A DNA stretch of 60,971 nucleotides from assembly GCA_020848655.1 (NCBI GenBank), contig JADLHU010000101.1:1-60971 (forward strand), read 5' to 3'. Under the pieces are notes generated by a model. That model had not been told where the DNA came from and made no database searches. It worked only from the letters and a program-made list of their open reading frames with translations. The stretch is from Novosphingobium sp. GTDB lineage: Bacteria > Pseudomonadota > Alphaproteobacteria > Sphingomonadales > Sphingomonadaceae. The translations under genes were made by a program, and so were the position numbers. This document shows, piece after piece, positions 1 through 9,189 of this stretch. Each line of letters opens with the position of its first letter. Positions within the stretch are counted from its first letter, which is position 1.

Positions 1-373
1 CGTAATAGCTGACGAAATATTCCACCGCGTTGTCGGGGAAGAAGCTCTTGAATTCGCCATAGAGCTGCGCGGCGAGGATCTTGTTGGGGGCGAGCACCAG
101 CGCCGGACGTTGCAGTTCCTCGATCACTTTGGCCATGGTGAAGGTCTTGCCCGATCCGGTCACGCCCAGCAGCACCTGGGTCTTGTCCCCGGCGCGCGTC
201 GCTTCGACCAGTTCGGCGATGGCGGTGGGCTGGTCGCCGGCGGGTTCGTATTCCGACACGATGCGCAAGGGCTTGCCGCCCTCGACCTTCTCGGGCCGCT
301 GCGGCTTGTGCGGGACGAAGGATGCGGACGTGTCGGGTTCTTCGAGTCCCCGGCGGATAACGAGTTCGGCCAT
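1..373 (-). CDS. uvrB: UvrB, excinuclease ABC subunit B (N-terminal part, runs off the window)
   Basis: First 124 residues of UvrB, the helicase-like damage-verification subunit of cytoplasmic nucleotide excision repair. The ATG at 373 opens a frame beginning [14 protein letters not shown]. The Walker A loop GVTGSGKT lies near residue 69 and is followed by [26 protein letters not shown] and [15 protein letters not shown], the usual order in UvrB. The remaining two thirds of the protein lie to the left of the window. The gene is divergent from the lipoprotein gene at 494, with about 120 bases between them. Confidence 0.93.
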   Translation of the reverse strand, partial: MAELVIRRGLEEPDTSASFVPHKPQRPEKVEGGKPLRIVSEYEPAGDQPTAIAELVEATRAGDKTQVLLGVTGSGKTFTMAKVIEELQRPALVLAPNKILAAQLYGEFKSFFPDNAVEYFVSYY

Positions 374-493
374 GCGGAATATATGGAGAACATGGGCCGC
401 CGGTGCAATGCGCCTGCGTGGCCGCACCGTTGGCAGGGGCGCGGCTGGCTGATAAACGGTGCGGCGCGGGATCACCCCGGGGGAGAGAGTTCG

Positions 494-1054
494 ATGCGCC
501 TGACCGTTATCGTGCCGCTGCTGGCGGCTTGCACACTGGCCGGCTGCAACAGCGGCGATACCGTGACGGCGAAGAACGAAAGCGTGGAATCGGTGGCGGA
601 AAAGGTCGCCGCCAGCGACAACAAGCCGCTGCCCGGCCGCTGGGAGGCCAGCATGAAGTTCGGCGCATCGACCATGCAAGGCCAGGCCGAAAAGGCCGGC
701 GGACAGGTCATGGCGGTTTGCCTGACGCCGGAAATGGCGGCGAAGGCCGATGGCAGCCAGTTCCGCCAGGCGGGCACGGGATGCCAGTATGATAGTTTCA
801 CGATGGCCGGCGGCAAGATCGACGCGGTGATGAGCTGCAAGCACGACAGCCTGACCCAGCGTGTCACGATGAACGGCACGTATAGTCCCGAGGCCTACAG
901 CCTGCACATGGTCACGCAGATGGAAATCCAGCCGGGCAAGCAGATGACCACCGAAATGACCATGAATTCGCGCCGCGTGGGCGAATGCAACGGCACCGAG
1001 ATCACGCCCGGCGTGGCCGAAGGCGGCGCGGCCGGGGCGGCCAAGGCCAAGTAG
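494..1054 (+). CDS. DUF3617-type lipoprotein
   Basis: A 186-residue envelope lipoprotein. The ATG at 494 follows a GGGAGAGAG ribosome site and gives a signal peptide [18 protein letters not shown] with lipobox LAGC (Cys18). The mature part is polar and contains [11 protein letters not shown], four to five scattered cysteines, and a closing region with [16 protein letters not shown]. This is the pattern of the DUF3617 family, common and uncharacterised in sphingomonads. Upstream in-frame codons overlap the uvrB leader and were not used as start because they precede the signal peptide. Function unknown. Confidence 0.8.
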   Translation: MRLTVIVPLLAACTLAGCNSGDTVTAKNESVESVAEKVAASDNKPLPGRWEASMKFGASTMQGQAEKAGGQVMAVCLTPEMAAKADGSQFRQAGTGCQYDSFTMAGGKIDAVMSCKHDSLTQRVTMNGTYSPEAYSLHMVTQMEIQPGKQMTTEMTMNSRRVGECNGTEITPGVAEGGAAGAAKAK

Positions 1055-1131
1055 GTCCTGTCCCTAAACGCCGCTGGCCGAACGCGGAACGGTTCATGCG
1101 CCGTAGCTTTTGATGCTATAAAGCCCGCGCA

Positions 1132-1935
1132 ATGGCGATGATCGACAGCTTTCGCGCTGCGGCGCTTACGGCCGGAACCCAGTTCTGGCGCGAAGCGGGT
1201 GAGCGCACCGCCGGTGCCCGGCGCGAACTGGCCCGCCGCGCCGCGCTGGCGCGCGAACCGGGGCCGGAAGGCGTCAGCGGTCCGCCGCTGCGTTTCCTGT
1301 GGGCCGAACTGCGCACGCTGGGCACGCGCCGGCGGGCAGAGGTGGTGCGGCACATCGCGCTGCGCCCGCAACCGGTGCTGCTGCTGCCGGGCTTCGGCGC
1401 GCATCCGGCGCGGATGAAGCCGATGCAGCGCGCGCTGCTCAACGCCGGGCACCGCGCGCACGATTGGGGCATGGGCATCAACTTCGGCCCCACGCCCGAG
1501 AATTTCGCCTTCCTGATGCGCCGGGTGGATGCGCTTCACCGGCTGTATGGCCGGCCGGTGGCGCTGGTCGGGTGGAGCCTGGGCGGATTGTTCGCGCGTG
1601 AGATCGCCTGCCGCCAACCCCACGCCGTCAGCCGCGTGATCACCATGGGCACGCCGTTTTCGGGGAATCGCCGCGCCAACAATGCCTGGCGCGCCTATCA
1701 ACTCGTCACCGGGCATCCGGTGGACGAACCGCCGGTCGTCTGCGATTTCGCCAAGCCGCCCGTGCCGACGATCGCGCTGTGGAGCCCGCGCGACGGCGTG
1801 ATCGCGCCGCGTTCGGCCTGCGGCCGCGCGGGGGAGCGTGATCGCGCGGTGTCGGTGCGCTGCAATCACCTGGGCTTCGCCAGCGATCCGCGCGCTATCC
1901 TGGAAGTGCTGCGCCAGCTTGACGCGGACGATTGA
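1132..1935 (+). CDS. Alpha/beta hydrolase, lipase-like
   Basis: A 267-residue alpha/beta-hydrolase-fold protein. The nucleophile elbow GWSLGG places the catalytic serine near residue 149, after VLLLPGFGAHPARM, which would form the oxyanion-hole strand. The likely acid is Asp in SPRDGVIAP and the likely base is His in RCNHLGF, so the triad appears complete. No signal peptide is evident, so the protein is probably cytoplasmic. It resembles esterase/lipase proteins of sphingomonads whose substrate is unknown. It stands alone between two lipoprotein genes on the same strand. Confidence 0.75.
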   Translation: MAMIDSFRAAALTAGTQFWREAGERTAGARRELARRAALAREPGPEGVSGPPLRFLWAELRTLGTRRRAEVVRHIALRPQPVLLLPGFGAHPARMKPMQRALLNAGHRAHDWGMGINFGPTPENFAFLMRRVDALHRLYGRPVALVGWSLGGLFAREIACRQPHAVSRVITMGTPFSGNRRANNAWRAYQLVTGHPVDEPPVVCDFAKPPVPTIALWSPRDGVIAPRSACGRAGERDRAVSVRCNHLGFASDPRAILEVLRQLDADD

Positions 1936-2031
1936 TTTTGCCGCCAGACACGGCAGGATCGCGCGCGGAGGACTCGACCCCGCGGGCAGGCACCCCGCAT
2001 TTTTCAAACGAGCAACAAGGAGGGACTATTC

Positions 2032-2355
2032 ATGCGTAAATCGGTGATTCTCGCGCTGACCGTGGCCACGGGCCTGGCGCTGACCGGCTGTTCGAAGGAA
2101 ACCAAGGAACAGGCCGAAGCGACCGCTTCGTCCGCCGCCGAAGATGCCGACAGCGCGGCCGCCAAGGCCAGCGCCGCCGCTGACAAGGCCGCCGATGCCG
2201 TAGGCACCGCTGCCGACAAGGGCGCGGCCGCTGTCGACGATGCGGCGAAGAAGGCCGAATCCGCCGCCGACCGCATGGGCGACAAGATGGAAGCCGCCGC
2301 CGACAAGGCCAAGGCCGAAATCCACGCCGCTACGGCGCCCGAAAAGACGAACTGA
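2032..2355 (+). CDS. Alanine-rich small lipoprotein
   Basis: A 107-residue protein with signal peptide MRKSVILALTVATGLALTGC (lipobox LTGC, Cys20). A mature region follows that is almost entirely alanine, lysine, aspartate and glutamate in heptad-like repeats (SAAAKASAAADKAADAVG, AADKGAAAVDDAAKKAES). It should form a long amphipathic helix or coiled coil anchored in the envelope, in the style of Lpp-like or apolipophorin-like stress lipoproteins. A strong ribosome site, AAGGAGGG, precedes the ATG. The exact role is unknown. Confidence 0.75.
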   Translation: MRKSVILALTVATGLALTGCSKETKEQAEATASSAAEDADSAAAKASAAADKAADAVGTAADKGAAAVDDAAKKAESAADRMGDKMEAAADKAKAEIHAATAPEKTN

Positions 2356-2364
2356 CCTTTGCCG

Positions 2365-2395
2365 CCCTCTCCTCCCCGAACCGGGGGAGGAGGGG
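2365..2395. terminator. GC-rich hairpin between convergent genes
   Basis: CCCTCTCCTCCCC and GGGGAGGAGGGG pair across a six-base loop (GAACCG), with one G-T wobble. The hairpin sits just after the lipoprotein stop and before the convergent comM gene. It lacks a clean T-tract, so it may be a bidirectional transcription stop or simply one copy of a dispersed intergenic palindrome. The rest of 2396 to 2534 shows no gene. Confidence 0.4.
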
Positions 2396-2534
2396 CGCCT
2401 TTCTGGGCGGTTATCTTGGGGCGGCCAAGGGGATCGCCGATACCACTCTCATCCGCTCAGCCTGAGCGGGGGTGGGGTTTTTAGGGCCGTGGGTTTGTTA
2501 GCGAGGTGGTCCCCAGTCCATCCCGCCCGCCGCC

Positions 2535-4022
2535 TCAAGCCCTGGGGGGCTGGCGCCGATAGCTGAGCGCCTCGGCCACGTGGATGCGGCCCACCCCTTG
2601 CGCGCCGCCCAGATCGGCGATGGTGCGCGCCACGCGCAGGATGCGGGTGTAGCCGCGCGCCGACAGCCGCATCGCTTCCGCCGCCTGCATCAGCAGCTTG
2701 CGCCCGGCTTCGTCGGGCGTGGCGTGCGCTTCGAGTGCATCGCCATCGAGCTGGGCGTTGGTGCGCGCGCGCGTGCCGTCCAGCCGCGCGGTCTGCACGG
2801 CGCGGGCCGCCGCGACGCGCGCGGCGACTTCGCCCGATCCTTCGGCGGGCGGGGGCAGGGCCAGGTCGGCGGCGCTGACCGGATCGACTTCGACGTGCAG
2901 ATCGATGCGATCGAGCAGCGGGCCGGATACCTTGCTCTGGTAATCGGCCGCGCATCGCGGCGCGCGGCTGCACCCCAGCGCCGGATCGCCCAGGTGGCCG
3001 CAGCGGCACGGGTTCATCGCCGCGATCAACTGCACCCGCGCCGGGAAGGTGACGTGCGCATTGGCCCGCGCCACGCTGACTTCGCCCGTTTCCAGCGGCT
3101 GGCGCAGCGAATCGAGCACGGCGCGCTGGAATTCGGGCAGTTCATCGAGGAACAGCACGCCCAGGTGCGCAAGGCTGACTTCGCCGGGGCGCACTTTCAG
3201 CCCGCCGCCCGTCAGCGCCGCCATCGAGGCCGAATGATGCGGCGCGCGAAACGGCCGGGCGCGGCTGATGCGGCCATCTTCCAGCGTGCCCGCGACAGAG
3301 GCGACCATCGAGACTTCAAGCGCCTCTGCCGCGGTCAGATCAGGCAGGATGCCGGGCAGGCAACTGGCGAGCAGCGACTTGCCCGCGCCCGGCGGCCCCA
3401 CCATCAGCAGGTTGTGGCCGCCCGCCGCCGCGATTTCCAATGCGCGCTTGGCCACTTCCTGCCCCTTCACCTGGCGCAGGTCCGGCCCCGGCGCGGGCGG
3501 CTGCGCTTCGCCCGGCTGCGGCGCGGGCAGCACGGCGGTGCCTTTCAGGTGGTTGAGCAGGCTGACCAGATCGGGCGCGGCCACCACCGCCACGCCGCTG
3601 GCCCAGCGCGCTTCCGATCCTTGCGCGGCGGGGCAGATCAGTCCCTTTTCGGCGGCGGAGGCGTGGAGCGCGGCCAGCAGCACGCCGGGCGAGGCGATGA
3701 TCCGCCCGTCCAGCGCCAGTTCGCCCACCGCCACGAAATCGGCCAGTTGCTCGGCATCGGCGACGCCCATCGCGGCGAGCAGCGCCAGCGCGATCGGCAG
3801 GTCGTAATGCGATCCTTCCTTGGGCAGGTCCGCCGGGGAAAGGTTGATGGTGATGCGCTTGGGCGGCAGCGACAGGCCCATCGCGGCCAGCGCCGCCTGC
3901 ACGCGCTGGCGGCTTTCGCCCACCGCCTTGTCGGGCAGGCCGACCAGCGCGAAGGCGGGCATGCCCGGCGCGATCTGGCACTGCACTTCGACCGCGCGCG
4001 CCTCCAGCCCCAGATAGGCCAC
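2535..4022 (-). CDS. comM: YifB/ComM-family Mg-chelatase-like AAA+ ATPase
   Basis: A roughly 495-residue ATPase of the YifB/ComM family. ComM is a helicase promoting branch migration during natural transformation. Landmarks in order: VGLPDKAVGESRQRVQAAL, ITINLSPADLPKEGSHYDLP, Walker A GPPGAGKS near residue 213, Walker B LFLDELPEF, sensor-like AAMNPCRCGH, and a C-terminal GYTRILRVARTIADL helical domain ending YRRQPPRA. The first standard start codon is a GTG at 4022. The family N-terminus (VALVSTVAYLG) begins seven codons upstream at a CTG (4043 to 4041) behind AAGGGGGG, so the true start may be that CTG (see findings). Confidence 0.92.
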   Translation of the reverse strand: MAYLGLEARAVEVQCQIAPGMPAFALVGLPDKAVGESRQRVQAALAAMGLSLPPKRITINLSPADLPKEGSHYDLPIALALLAAMGVADAEQLADFVAVGELALDGRIIASPGVLLAALHASAAEKGLICPAAQGSEARWASGVAVVAAPDLVSLLNHLKGTAVLPAPQPGEAQPPAPGPDLRQVKGQEVAKRALEIAAAGGHNLLMVGPPGAGKSLLASCLPGILPDLTAAEALEVSMVASVAGTLEDGRISRARPFRAPHHSASMAALTGGGLKVRPGEVSLAHLGVLFLDELPEFQRAVLDSLRQPLETGEVSVARANAHVTFPARVQLIAAMNPCRCGHLGDPALGCSRAPRCAADYQSKVSGPLLDRIDLHVEVDPVSAADLALPPPAEGSGEVAARVAAARAVQTARLDGTRARTNAQLDGDALEAHATPDEAGRKLLMQAAEAMRLSARGYTRILRVARTIADLGGAQGVGRIHVAEALSYRRQPPRA

Positions 4023-4208
4023 CGTTGATACCAGCGCGACCAGTTGCTTGCCCCCCTTCGCGATCCGTCGCCGCCGTGATGGCCGAGGCCCGCCGCGCTG
4101 TCGAGAGGGCGACTGATTCGAAAAATGGACCGATGGGCATTCGTGGTTTCCGGCGCTTAACCGTGGCCGTCAGCATTCGGGTAAAGCGTGGGATCGCACA
4201 ATCGCGCG

Positions 4209-4919
4209 ATGCGCCGAACCGCCATGCTTCTCCTGGCCCTGCTGGCCTGCCTTGCCCGACCCGTGGCGGCGCAGGCCAGCATCCCGGCGCCTGTCGTGAT
4301 CGAGGACGTGGTCTGGGAAGAGATCGTCCCGGCCGATGGCGACGGTGGGGGAGAGCGTTTCGTCGCGACCGAGGCTGCGGCCACCCCGCGCGGACTTGCA
4401 ACATTCATGGCCACATTCGGGCCGTTCCGTGTGCTGGATGCCAATCGCGCGGCGCTGGTCGATGTGACCGACGCGCGCTCTCCGGCGGCGTTCCTGGCGA
4501 TGCTTGCCGCCTATCCCGGCATTGCCACGGTGGACATGATCGATTGCCCCGGCACCGAGGATGATCGCGCCAACTTGGCGCTGGGCCGCATGATCCGCGC
4601 GCGCGGCATCGCCACGCATGTGCCGGCGCGCGGCTTCGTCGGCTCGGGCGCGGTCGAACTGTTCCTGGCCGGGGCGCACCGTTCAGCCGAAGCCGGTGCC
4701 GCATTCGCGGTTCATTCGTGGCAGGACGAAGATGGGCGCGAACCCGCCGATTTCGCTGCCGATGCGCCCGAAAACCGTGTCTACATCGATTACTACCGCG
4801 CCATGGGCATGCCCCCGTCGCAAGCCAGCGCGTTCTATGCCATGACCAATTCGGTGCCCTTTGCCGGGGCGAAGTGGATGACCGCGGAACAGATGCGCGC
4901 GTGGGTGGGCTTCGATTGA
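4209..4919 (+). CDS. Periplasmic ClpP/crotonase-like protein (COG3904-like)
   Basis: A 236-residue exported protein. The ATG at 4209 gives signal peptide MRRTAMLLLALLACLARPVAAQ. The body resembles periplasmic ClpP-fold proteins of the COG3904 type: a conserved block TVDMIDCPGTEDDRANLALG, an oxyanion/serine-like segment GFVGSGAVELFLAG, and a His in FAVHSWQDE. Both Ser and His could act as catalytic residues, but the classical GGS motif is replaced by CPGTED, so activity is uncertain. It lies upstream of rpmH with a promoter-like gap between, so it is probably transcribed on its own. Confidence 0.6.
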   Translation: MRRTAMLLLALLACLARPVAAQASIPAPVVIEDVVWEEIVPADGDGGGERFVATEAAATPRGLATFMATFGPFRVLDANRAALVDVTDARSPAAFLAMLAAYPGIATVDMIDCPGTEDDRANLALGRMIRARGIATHVPARGFVGSGAVELFLAGAHRSAEAGAAFAVHSWQDEDGREPADFAADAPENRVYIDYYRAMGMPPSQASAFYAMTNSVPFAGAKWMTAEQMRAWVGFD

Positions 4920-4950
4920 AGGCGCAGCGGGGAGGGCCGGCCTTGCGCCC

Positions 4951-4979
4951 TTGACTCGAATCCCCGCCTCCCGTAACGG
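4951..4979 (+). promoter_or_regulatory. rpmH: Candidate promoter of the rpmH cluster
   Basis: TTGACT and TAACGG are separated by 17 bases in the gap between the ClpP-like gene and rpmH. The -35 is near consensus and the -10 is weak. The position, about 85 bases before rpmH, suits a housekeeping sigma-70 promoter driving rpmH-rnpA-yidD-yidC-yihA. This is inferred from spacing alone. Confidence 0.35.
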
Positions 4980-5062
4980 CAGCGTCCTGATTGAACGGTC
5001 GCCTTCGCGGGCGGCCCTTTTTGTTCGCCCGCAAGGGTATCGAGAATTTCGAGGTTATTGAG

Positions 5063-5197
5063 ATGAAGCGCACGTTCCAGCCCAGCCGCCTCGTCCGCGC
5101 TCGCCGCCACGGCTTCCGCGCGCGCTCGGCCACGCCCGGCGGCCGCAATGTGCTGCGCGCCCGCCGCGCGCGCGGTCGCAAGAAGCTTTCGGCCTGA
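5063..5197 (+). CDS. rpmH: 50S ribosomal protein L34
   Basis: A 44-residue L34, full length for the family: [20 protein letters not shown], then a lysine/arginine-rich end [11 protein letters not shown]34 is a late-assembling protein of the large ribosomal subunit. It opens the conserved rpmH-rnpA-yidD-yidC-yihA gene order, about 40 bases ahead of rnpA. The ATG at 5063 is fixed by the conserved N-terminus MKRT. Confidence 0.97.
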   Translation: MKRTFQPSRLVRARRHGFRARSATPGGRNVLRARRARGRKKLSA

Positions 5198-5235
5198 TCG
5201 ACGCGCCGGCGCGCGAATCGGCTGGGGCCAGGGCG

Positions 5236-5667
5236 GTGAAGCCCGTGGTCCTTTCGAAGCGCGCCGATTTCCTGGCCGCCAATCGCGGCCTGCGCGTCTC
5301 GCGTCCCGGCTTCGTGCTGCTGGCCCGGCCCAACGGTGGCGTGGGGCAGCGATTCGGCATCACCGTTACCACGCGGATCGGCAACGCCGTTGTCCGCAAT
5401 CGCATGAAGCGGCGCTTCCGGGCGCTGCTGCGCGATGTGCTGCCCGTGCATGGCATGGGCGATACCGACCATGTGCTGATCGGCCGCGAAGGCGGGATCG
5501 AACGCGATTTCGCGCTGCTGCGCGAGGAACTGCTCGCCGCGTTGACCCGCGCCCGCGAGGGCAAGGGCGATGCACCGCGCAAATCGCGCGGCCCGCGCAA
5601 GGCTTCGCCGGCGAACAAGCCTTCCGCCACGGGCAAGGCCGTGTCCGCCAAGGCGCCGCGCCCGTGA
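5236..5667 (+). CDS. rnpA: Ribonuclease P protein component
   Basis: A 143-residue protein subunit of RNase P, which assists the RNA subunit in removing 5' leaders from tRNA precursors. It starts at GTG 5236 ([16 protein letters not shown]). The family signature [13 protein letters not shown] (around residues 54 to 66) is clear. The last 40 residues form a basic, low-complexity tail ([19 protein letters not shown]) not needed for the fold and typical of some sphingomonads. Its stop overlaps the yidD start by GTGA. Confidence 0.95.
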   Translation: MKPVVLSKRADFLAANRGLRVSRPGFVLLARPNGGVGQRFGITVTTRIGNAVVRNRMKRRFRALLRDVLPVHGMGDTDHVLIGREGGIERDFALLREELLAALTRAREGKGDAPRKSRGPRKASPANKPSATGKAVSAKAPRP

Positions 5668-5873
5668 AGCGCCTGATGATCCTGGTCGCGCGGGGCTGGC
5701 AGCTTGGCCCGTCGCGCGTGCTGCCACCATCGTGCCGCTACATGCCCTCGTGCTCGCAATACGCGATAGAGGCTCTGGAAAAGCATGGTGCGATTAAGGG
5801 TGGCTGGCTGGCGCTGAAGCGTCTATTGCGCTGCCACCCCTGGGGGGGTCACGGCTATGACCCGGTGCCGTAA
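5664..5873 (+). CDS. yidD: Membrane protein insertion efficiency factor YidD
   Basis: A 69-residue YidD, found between rnpA and yidC in most bacteria and thought to assist membrane protein insertion. It contains an N-terminal amphipathic helix, then [34 protein letters not shown] and GGHGYDPVP, the full family signature with its cysteines. It starts at GTG 5664, overlapping the rnpA stop by four bases (GTGA), which implies translational coupling. Confidence 0.95.
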   Translation: MKRLMILVARGWQLGPSRVLPPSCRYMPSCSQYAIEALEKHGAIKGGWLALKRLLRCHPWGGHGYDPVP

Positions 5874-5923
5874 AGCCGGCACAGTATCTTCCCGCACAAC
5901 CGGAAATTGAATAGGGACGCTTC

Positions 5924-7717
5924 GTGCAAAACCAGCGCAACATCATCCTGGCGGTCCTGCTGACCGGGTTGCTCCTCTTCGGCTGGGATGCGGGCGTCCG
6001 CTATTTCTATCCGCAGGCGAACAAGCCCAAGGTCGCGGCCACGGCCACGCCGTCCGGCTCTCCCGCCGCGCCCGACGCGCCGCAAGGGGCCAAGCCGACG
6101 CGCGAAGGCGGGCTGACCAATCCGGCCGACATCGCGCTGGAAGCCAGGGACCTGAAGTCCGCGCTGGCCATCGGCGGCCGTATTCCGGTGGCCGCGCCGG
6201 GCCTGTCCGGCTCGATCAGCCTGACCGGCGGCCTGGTCGATGACCTGACCACCAACCGCCACACCGCGGCGGTGGACAAGGACAGCGGCCCGGCCCGCGT
6301 GTTCTCGCCCCCCGGAACCCCGGCGCAGCACTTCGCCCAGTTCGGCTGGGTGGCCGGCGACGATGGCGCGGGCGGCGTTGCGCTGCCCAACGCCACCACG
6401 GTGTGGACCGCGCCCGCCGGCGCGAAGCTGACGCCCGCCACGCCCGTCACGCTCACCTGGACCAACCCCACCGGGCAGACTTTCGCGATCCGCTATGCGA
6501 TCGACAGCGATTACATGATCACCGCGACGCAAAGCGTGACCAATCGCGGCGCCGCGCCGTTCGTGGTGCGCCCCTTCGCGCTGATCAACCGTACCGACAA
6601 GACCGCCAGCGTCGATACCTGGAACGTCCATTCCGGCCCGATCGGCGCGTTCGACGGCGCGGTGCAGTTCGGCCCCAACTATTCCGACGTGGTCAAGACC
6701 GGCATCGCCGCGAACCCCGCCAAGACCAACTGGGTGGGCTTCACCGATATCTACTGGCTGTCGGCGCTGATCCCCGACGCTTCGCCCACCAGCAGCGATT
6801 TCCGCGCGCAGGGCGGCGGCATCTATCGCGCCGACCTGCTGTATCAGCCGGTCGTCGTATCCCCCGGCAAGGAACTGACGCGCACCACGCGCCTCTTCGC
6901 CGGGGCCAAGGAAAGCGATGTCCTCGATCGCTATGAGGAAGCCGGGATTTCGAACTTCGGCCTGGCGATCGACTGGGGCTGGTTCCGCTGGTTCGAAAAG
7001 CCGATCTTCATGCTGCTCAAGGCCTTGTTCAAGGCGGTCGGCAACTTCGGCCTGGCGATCATCCTGCTCACGCTGATCGTGCGCGGCGTGATGTTCCCGG
7101 TGGCGCAGCGACAGTTCGCCAGCATGGCCGCGATGCGCGCGATCCAGCCGAAGATGAAGGCGATCCAGGAACGCTACAAGGACGACAAGCAGCAGCAGCA
7201 GCAGGAAATCATGGCGCTCTACAAGCAGGAGGGCGTCAATCCGCTGGCCGGCTGCCTGCCGATCTTCCTGCAGATCCCGGTGTTCTTCGCGCTGTACAAA
7301 GTGCTGATCCTGGCGATCGAGATGCGCCACCAGCCCTTCGTGCTGTGGATCAAGGACTTGTCCGCGCCCGATCCGCTGCATGTGCTGAACCTGTTCGGCC
7401 TGCTGCCGTTCACGCCGCCTTCGTTCCTGGCGATCGGCATTCTGGCGCTGCTGCTGGGCGTGACCATGTTCCTGCAGTTCCGCCTGAACCCCACGGCGAT
7501 GGACCCGATGCAGCAGCAGGTCTTCGCGCTGATGCCCTGGGTGATGATGTTCGTGATGGCGCCGTTCGCGGCGGGCCTGCTGATCTACTGGATCACGTCG
7601 AACCTCTTGACCATCGCGCAGCAGAAGTACCTCTACAGCAAGCATCCGCAGCTCAAGGCGCAAGCCGCCAAGGATGCCTCCGACGCGGAGCGCGCGGCCG
7701 CGCGCGGCAAGACCTGA
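5924..7717 (+). CDS. yidC: Membrane protein insertase YidC
   Basis: A 597-residue inner-membrane insertase that works alone or with SecYEG. It starts at GTG 5924 (MQNQRNIILAVLL) and has an N-terminal membrane helix. A large periplasmic domain of about residues 40 to 350 follows, as in Gram-negative YidC. The conserved C-terminal core comprises WFEKPIFMLLKALF, GNFGLAIILLTLIVRGVMFP (with the groove arginine) and EGVNPLAGCLPIFLQIPVFF, closing with WITSNLLTIAQQ. The short basic tail ends RAAARGKT. Confidence 0.97.
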   Translation: MQNQRNIILAVLLTGLLLFGWDAGVRYFYPQANKPKVAATATPSGSPAAPDAPQGAKPTREGGLTNPADIALEARDLKSALAIGGRIPVAAPGLSGSISLTGGLVDDLTTNRHTAAVDKDSGPARVFSPPGTPAQHFAQFGWVAGDDGAGGVALPNATTVWTAPAGAKLTPATPVTLTWTNPTGQTFAIRYAIDSDYMITATQSVTNRGAAPFVVRPFALINRTDKTASVDTWNVHSGPIGAFDGAVQFGPNYSDVVKTGIAANPAKTNWVGFTDIYWLSALIPDASPTSSDFRAQGGGIYRADLLYQPVVVSPGKELTRTTRLFAGAKESDVLDRYEEAGISNFGLAIDWGWFRWFEKPIFMLLKALFKAVGNFGLAIILLTLIVRGVMFPVAQRQFASMAAMRAIQPKMKAIQERYKDDKQQQQQEIMALYKQEGVNPLAGCLPIFLQIPVFFALYKVLILAIEMRHQPFVLWIKDLSAPDPLHVLNLFGLLPFTPPSFLAIGILALLLGVTMFLQFRLNPTAMDPMQQQVFALMPWVMMFVMAPFAAGLLIYWITSNLLTIAQQKYLYSKHPQLKAQAAKDASDAERAAARGKT

Positions 7718-7754
7718 CGTGGCAAAGCCAGACGCGGCCGGGACGGAGGACGGC

Positions 7755-8408
7755 ATGAGCCAGGATCACGAGGCGCAATCGCCGGCCCTGGCCGAACGGG
7801 CGCGCAAGCTCTTCGCGGGGCCGATCGCGTTCCTCAAAAGCGCGCCCGCGCTGGAATTCCTGCCCGATCCCGATGCGCCCGAAATCGCCTTTTGCGGGCG
7901 GTCCAACGTCGGCAAGTCGTCGCTGCTCAACGCGCTGACCGGGCGCAAGGCGATCGCCCGCACATCGGTGACGCCGGGCCGCACGCAGGAACTGAACTTC
8001 TTCGATGTCGGCGATCCGCTGGTCATGCGGCTGGTCGACATGCCGGGCTATGGCTATGCCAAGGCCCCGGTCAAGGTCGTCGAGAAATGGCGGCGGCTGG
8101 TGCGCGATTACTTGCGCGGCCGGGTGGAACTGAAACGCGCGCTGGTGCTGATCGATTCGCGCCACGGCGTGAAGCCGGTCGACATCGAGATGATGAAGAT
8201 GCTGGACGAGGCGGCGGTCAGCTATCGGCTGGTGCTGACCAAGGCGGACAAGATCAAGGCGAGCGACCTGGCCGCCGTCATCGCCGCGACCGAGGCCGAG
8301 GCACGCAAGCATTCGGCGGCTTATCCGGTGGTGTCGGTCACGTCTTCGGAACTGAAGATGGGCATCGACGACTTGCGCACCGCCGTTCTGGGGGACGCCG
8401 GGGTTTGA
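7755..8408 (+). CDS. yihA: Ribosome biogenesis GTPase YihA/YsxC (EngB)
   Basis: A 217-residue GTPase needed for large-subunit assembly. Motifs: G1 GRSNVGKSSLLN, G2 region TSVTPGRTQELNFF, G3 DMPGYG, G4 TKADK, and a G5-like VSVTSSE. The ATG at 7755 has GGAGG seven bases upstream. An in-frame GTG at 7719, next to the yidC stop, would add a 12-residue extension without a clear ribosome site. It closes the rpmH-to-yihA cluster. Sphingomonads often have argB next; here a GST follows. Confidence 0.95.
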   Translation: MSQDHEAQSPALAERARKLFAGPIAFLKSAPALEFLPDPDAPEIAFCGRSNVGKSSLLNALTGRKAIARTSVTPGRTQELNFFDVGDPLVMRLVDMPGYGYAKAPVKVVEKWRRLVRDYLRGRVELKRALVLIDSRHGVKPVDIEMMKMLDEAAVSYRLVLTKADKIKASDLAAVIAATEAEARKHSAAYPVVSVTSSELKMGIDDLRTAVLGDAGV

Positions 8409-8433
8409 ACGGCAGGGGGGTGAGGGCGCGCGC

Positions 8434-9102
8434 ATGAAACTGATCATCGGCAACCGCAACTATTCGAGCTGGTCGCTGCGCGGCTGGCTGGCTGTCAAGC
8501 AATCGGGCCTCGCCTTCGAGGAACTGCAAGTCCCGCTTTATGGCGAGGACTGGGAGCAGCAGAAGCGCCACATCGGCGAAATCGCTCCCTCGCACGGCAA
8601 AGTGCCGGTGCTGTGGGATGGCGACGCGGTGGTCTGGGACAGCCTGGCGATCATCGAATACCTGGCCGACAAGGTTGGGCGCGACCGGTTCTGGCCCAAG
8701 GCCGATGATGCCCGCGCCATGGCCCGCTCGATGGTGGCCGAAATGCATTCCAGCTACGCGGCGCTGCGCCGCCAGTTGCCGATGAACATCCGCCGCACGG
8801 TGGAAGGCACCACGATCGACGAGGACGCCCACGCCGATATCGTGCGCATCCTGACGCTGTGGGCCGAAGCGCGGGCGCGGTTCGGGCGGGGCGGGCCATT
8901 CCTGTTCGGCACGTTCTGTGCGGCGGACATCATCTACGCCCCGGTGGTCAGCCGCTTCATCACGTATGGCGTGCCGCTGCCCGGCTTCGCGCTGACATAT
9001 GTCGAAGCGGTCTGGGAACATGACTGGATGCGCGAATGGGTTGCCGCATCGGCCAGCGAGGACTGGGTGATCGAGCAGTACGAGGCGCCAGCGGGGGCTT
9101 AG
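8434..9102 (+). CDS. Glutathione S-transferase family protein
   Basis: A 222-residue GST-fold protein. The N-terminal thioredoxin-like domain begins MKLIIGNRNYSSWSLRGWLA, where Ser/Tyr residues of NYSSWS could activate glutathione. It continues GKVPVLWDGDAVVWDSLAI, containing the cis-Pro and the ESxAI-like glutathione-binding segment. The C-terminal helical domain has GPFLFGTFCAADIIYAPVV, matching the N-capping box region. It is probably a cytoplasmic detoxification or stress protein with unknown substrate. A gap of 25 bases after yihA could allow co-transcription. Confidence 0.85.
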   Translation: MKLIIGNRNYSSWSLRGWLAVKQSGLAFEELQVPLYGEDWEQQKRHIGEIAPSHGKVPVLWDGDAVVWDSLAIIEYLADKVGRDRFWPKADDARAMARSMVAEMHSSYAALRRQLPMNIRRTVEGTTIDEDAHADIVRILTLWAEARARFGRGGPFLFGTFCAADIIYAPVVSRFITYGVPLPGFALTYVEAVWEHDWMREWVAASASEDWVIEQYEAPAGA

Positions 9103-9189
9103 GCCACCCGCGCGCCGTCCAGTCTAATAGTCGCTGCCATCCTTGTGGATATAGCGGCTGTCGGCGGTGAACAGCATGTCGATGTCGGA

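Noticed and set aside
5855..7756. A 633-codon open frame opposite yidC and a 708-codon one opposite the RND pump (16360 to 18486)
   Set aside because: Both are antisense shadows with low-complexity His/Gln/Arg composition and no ribosome sites.
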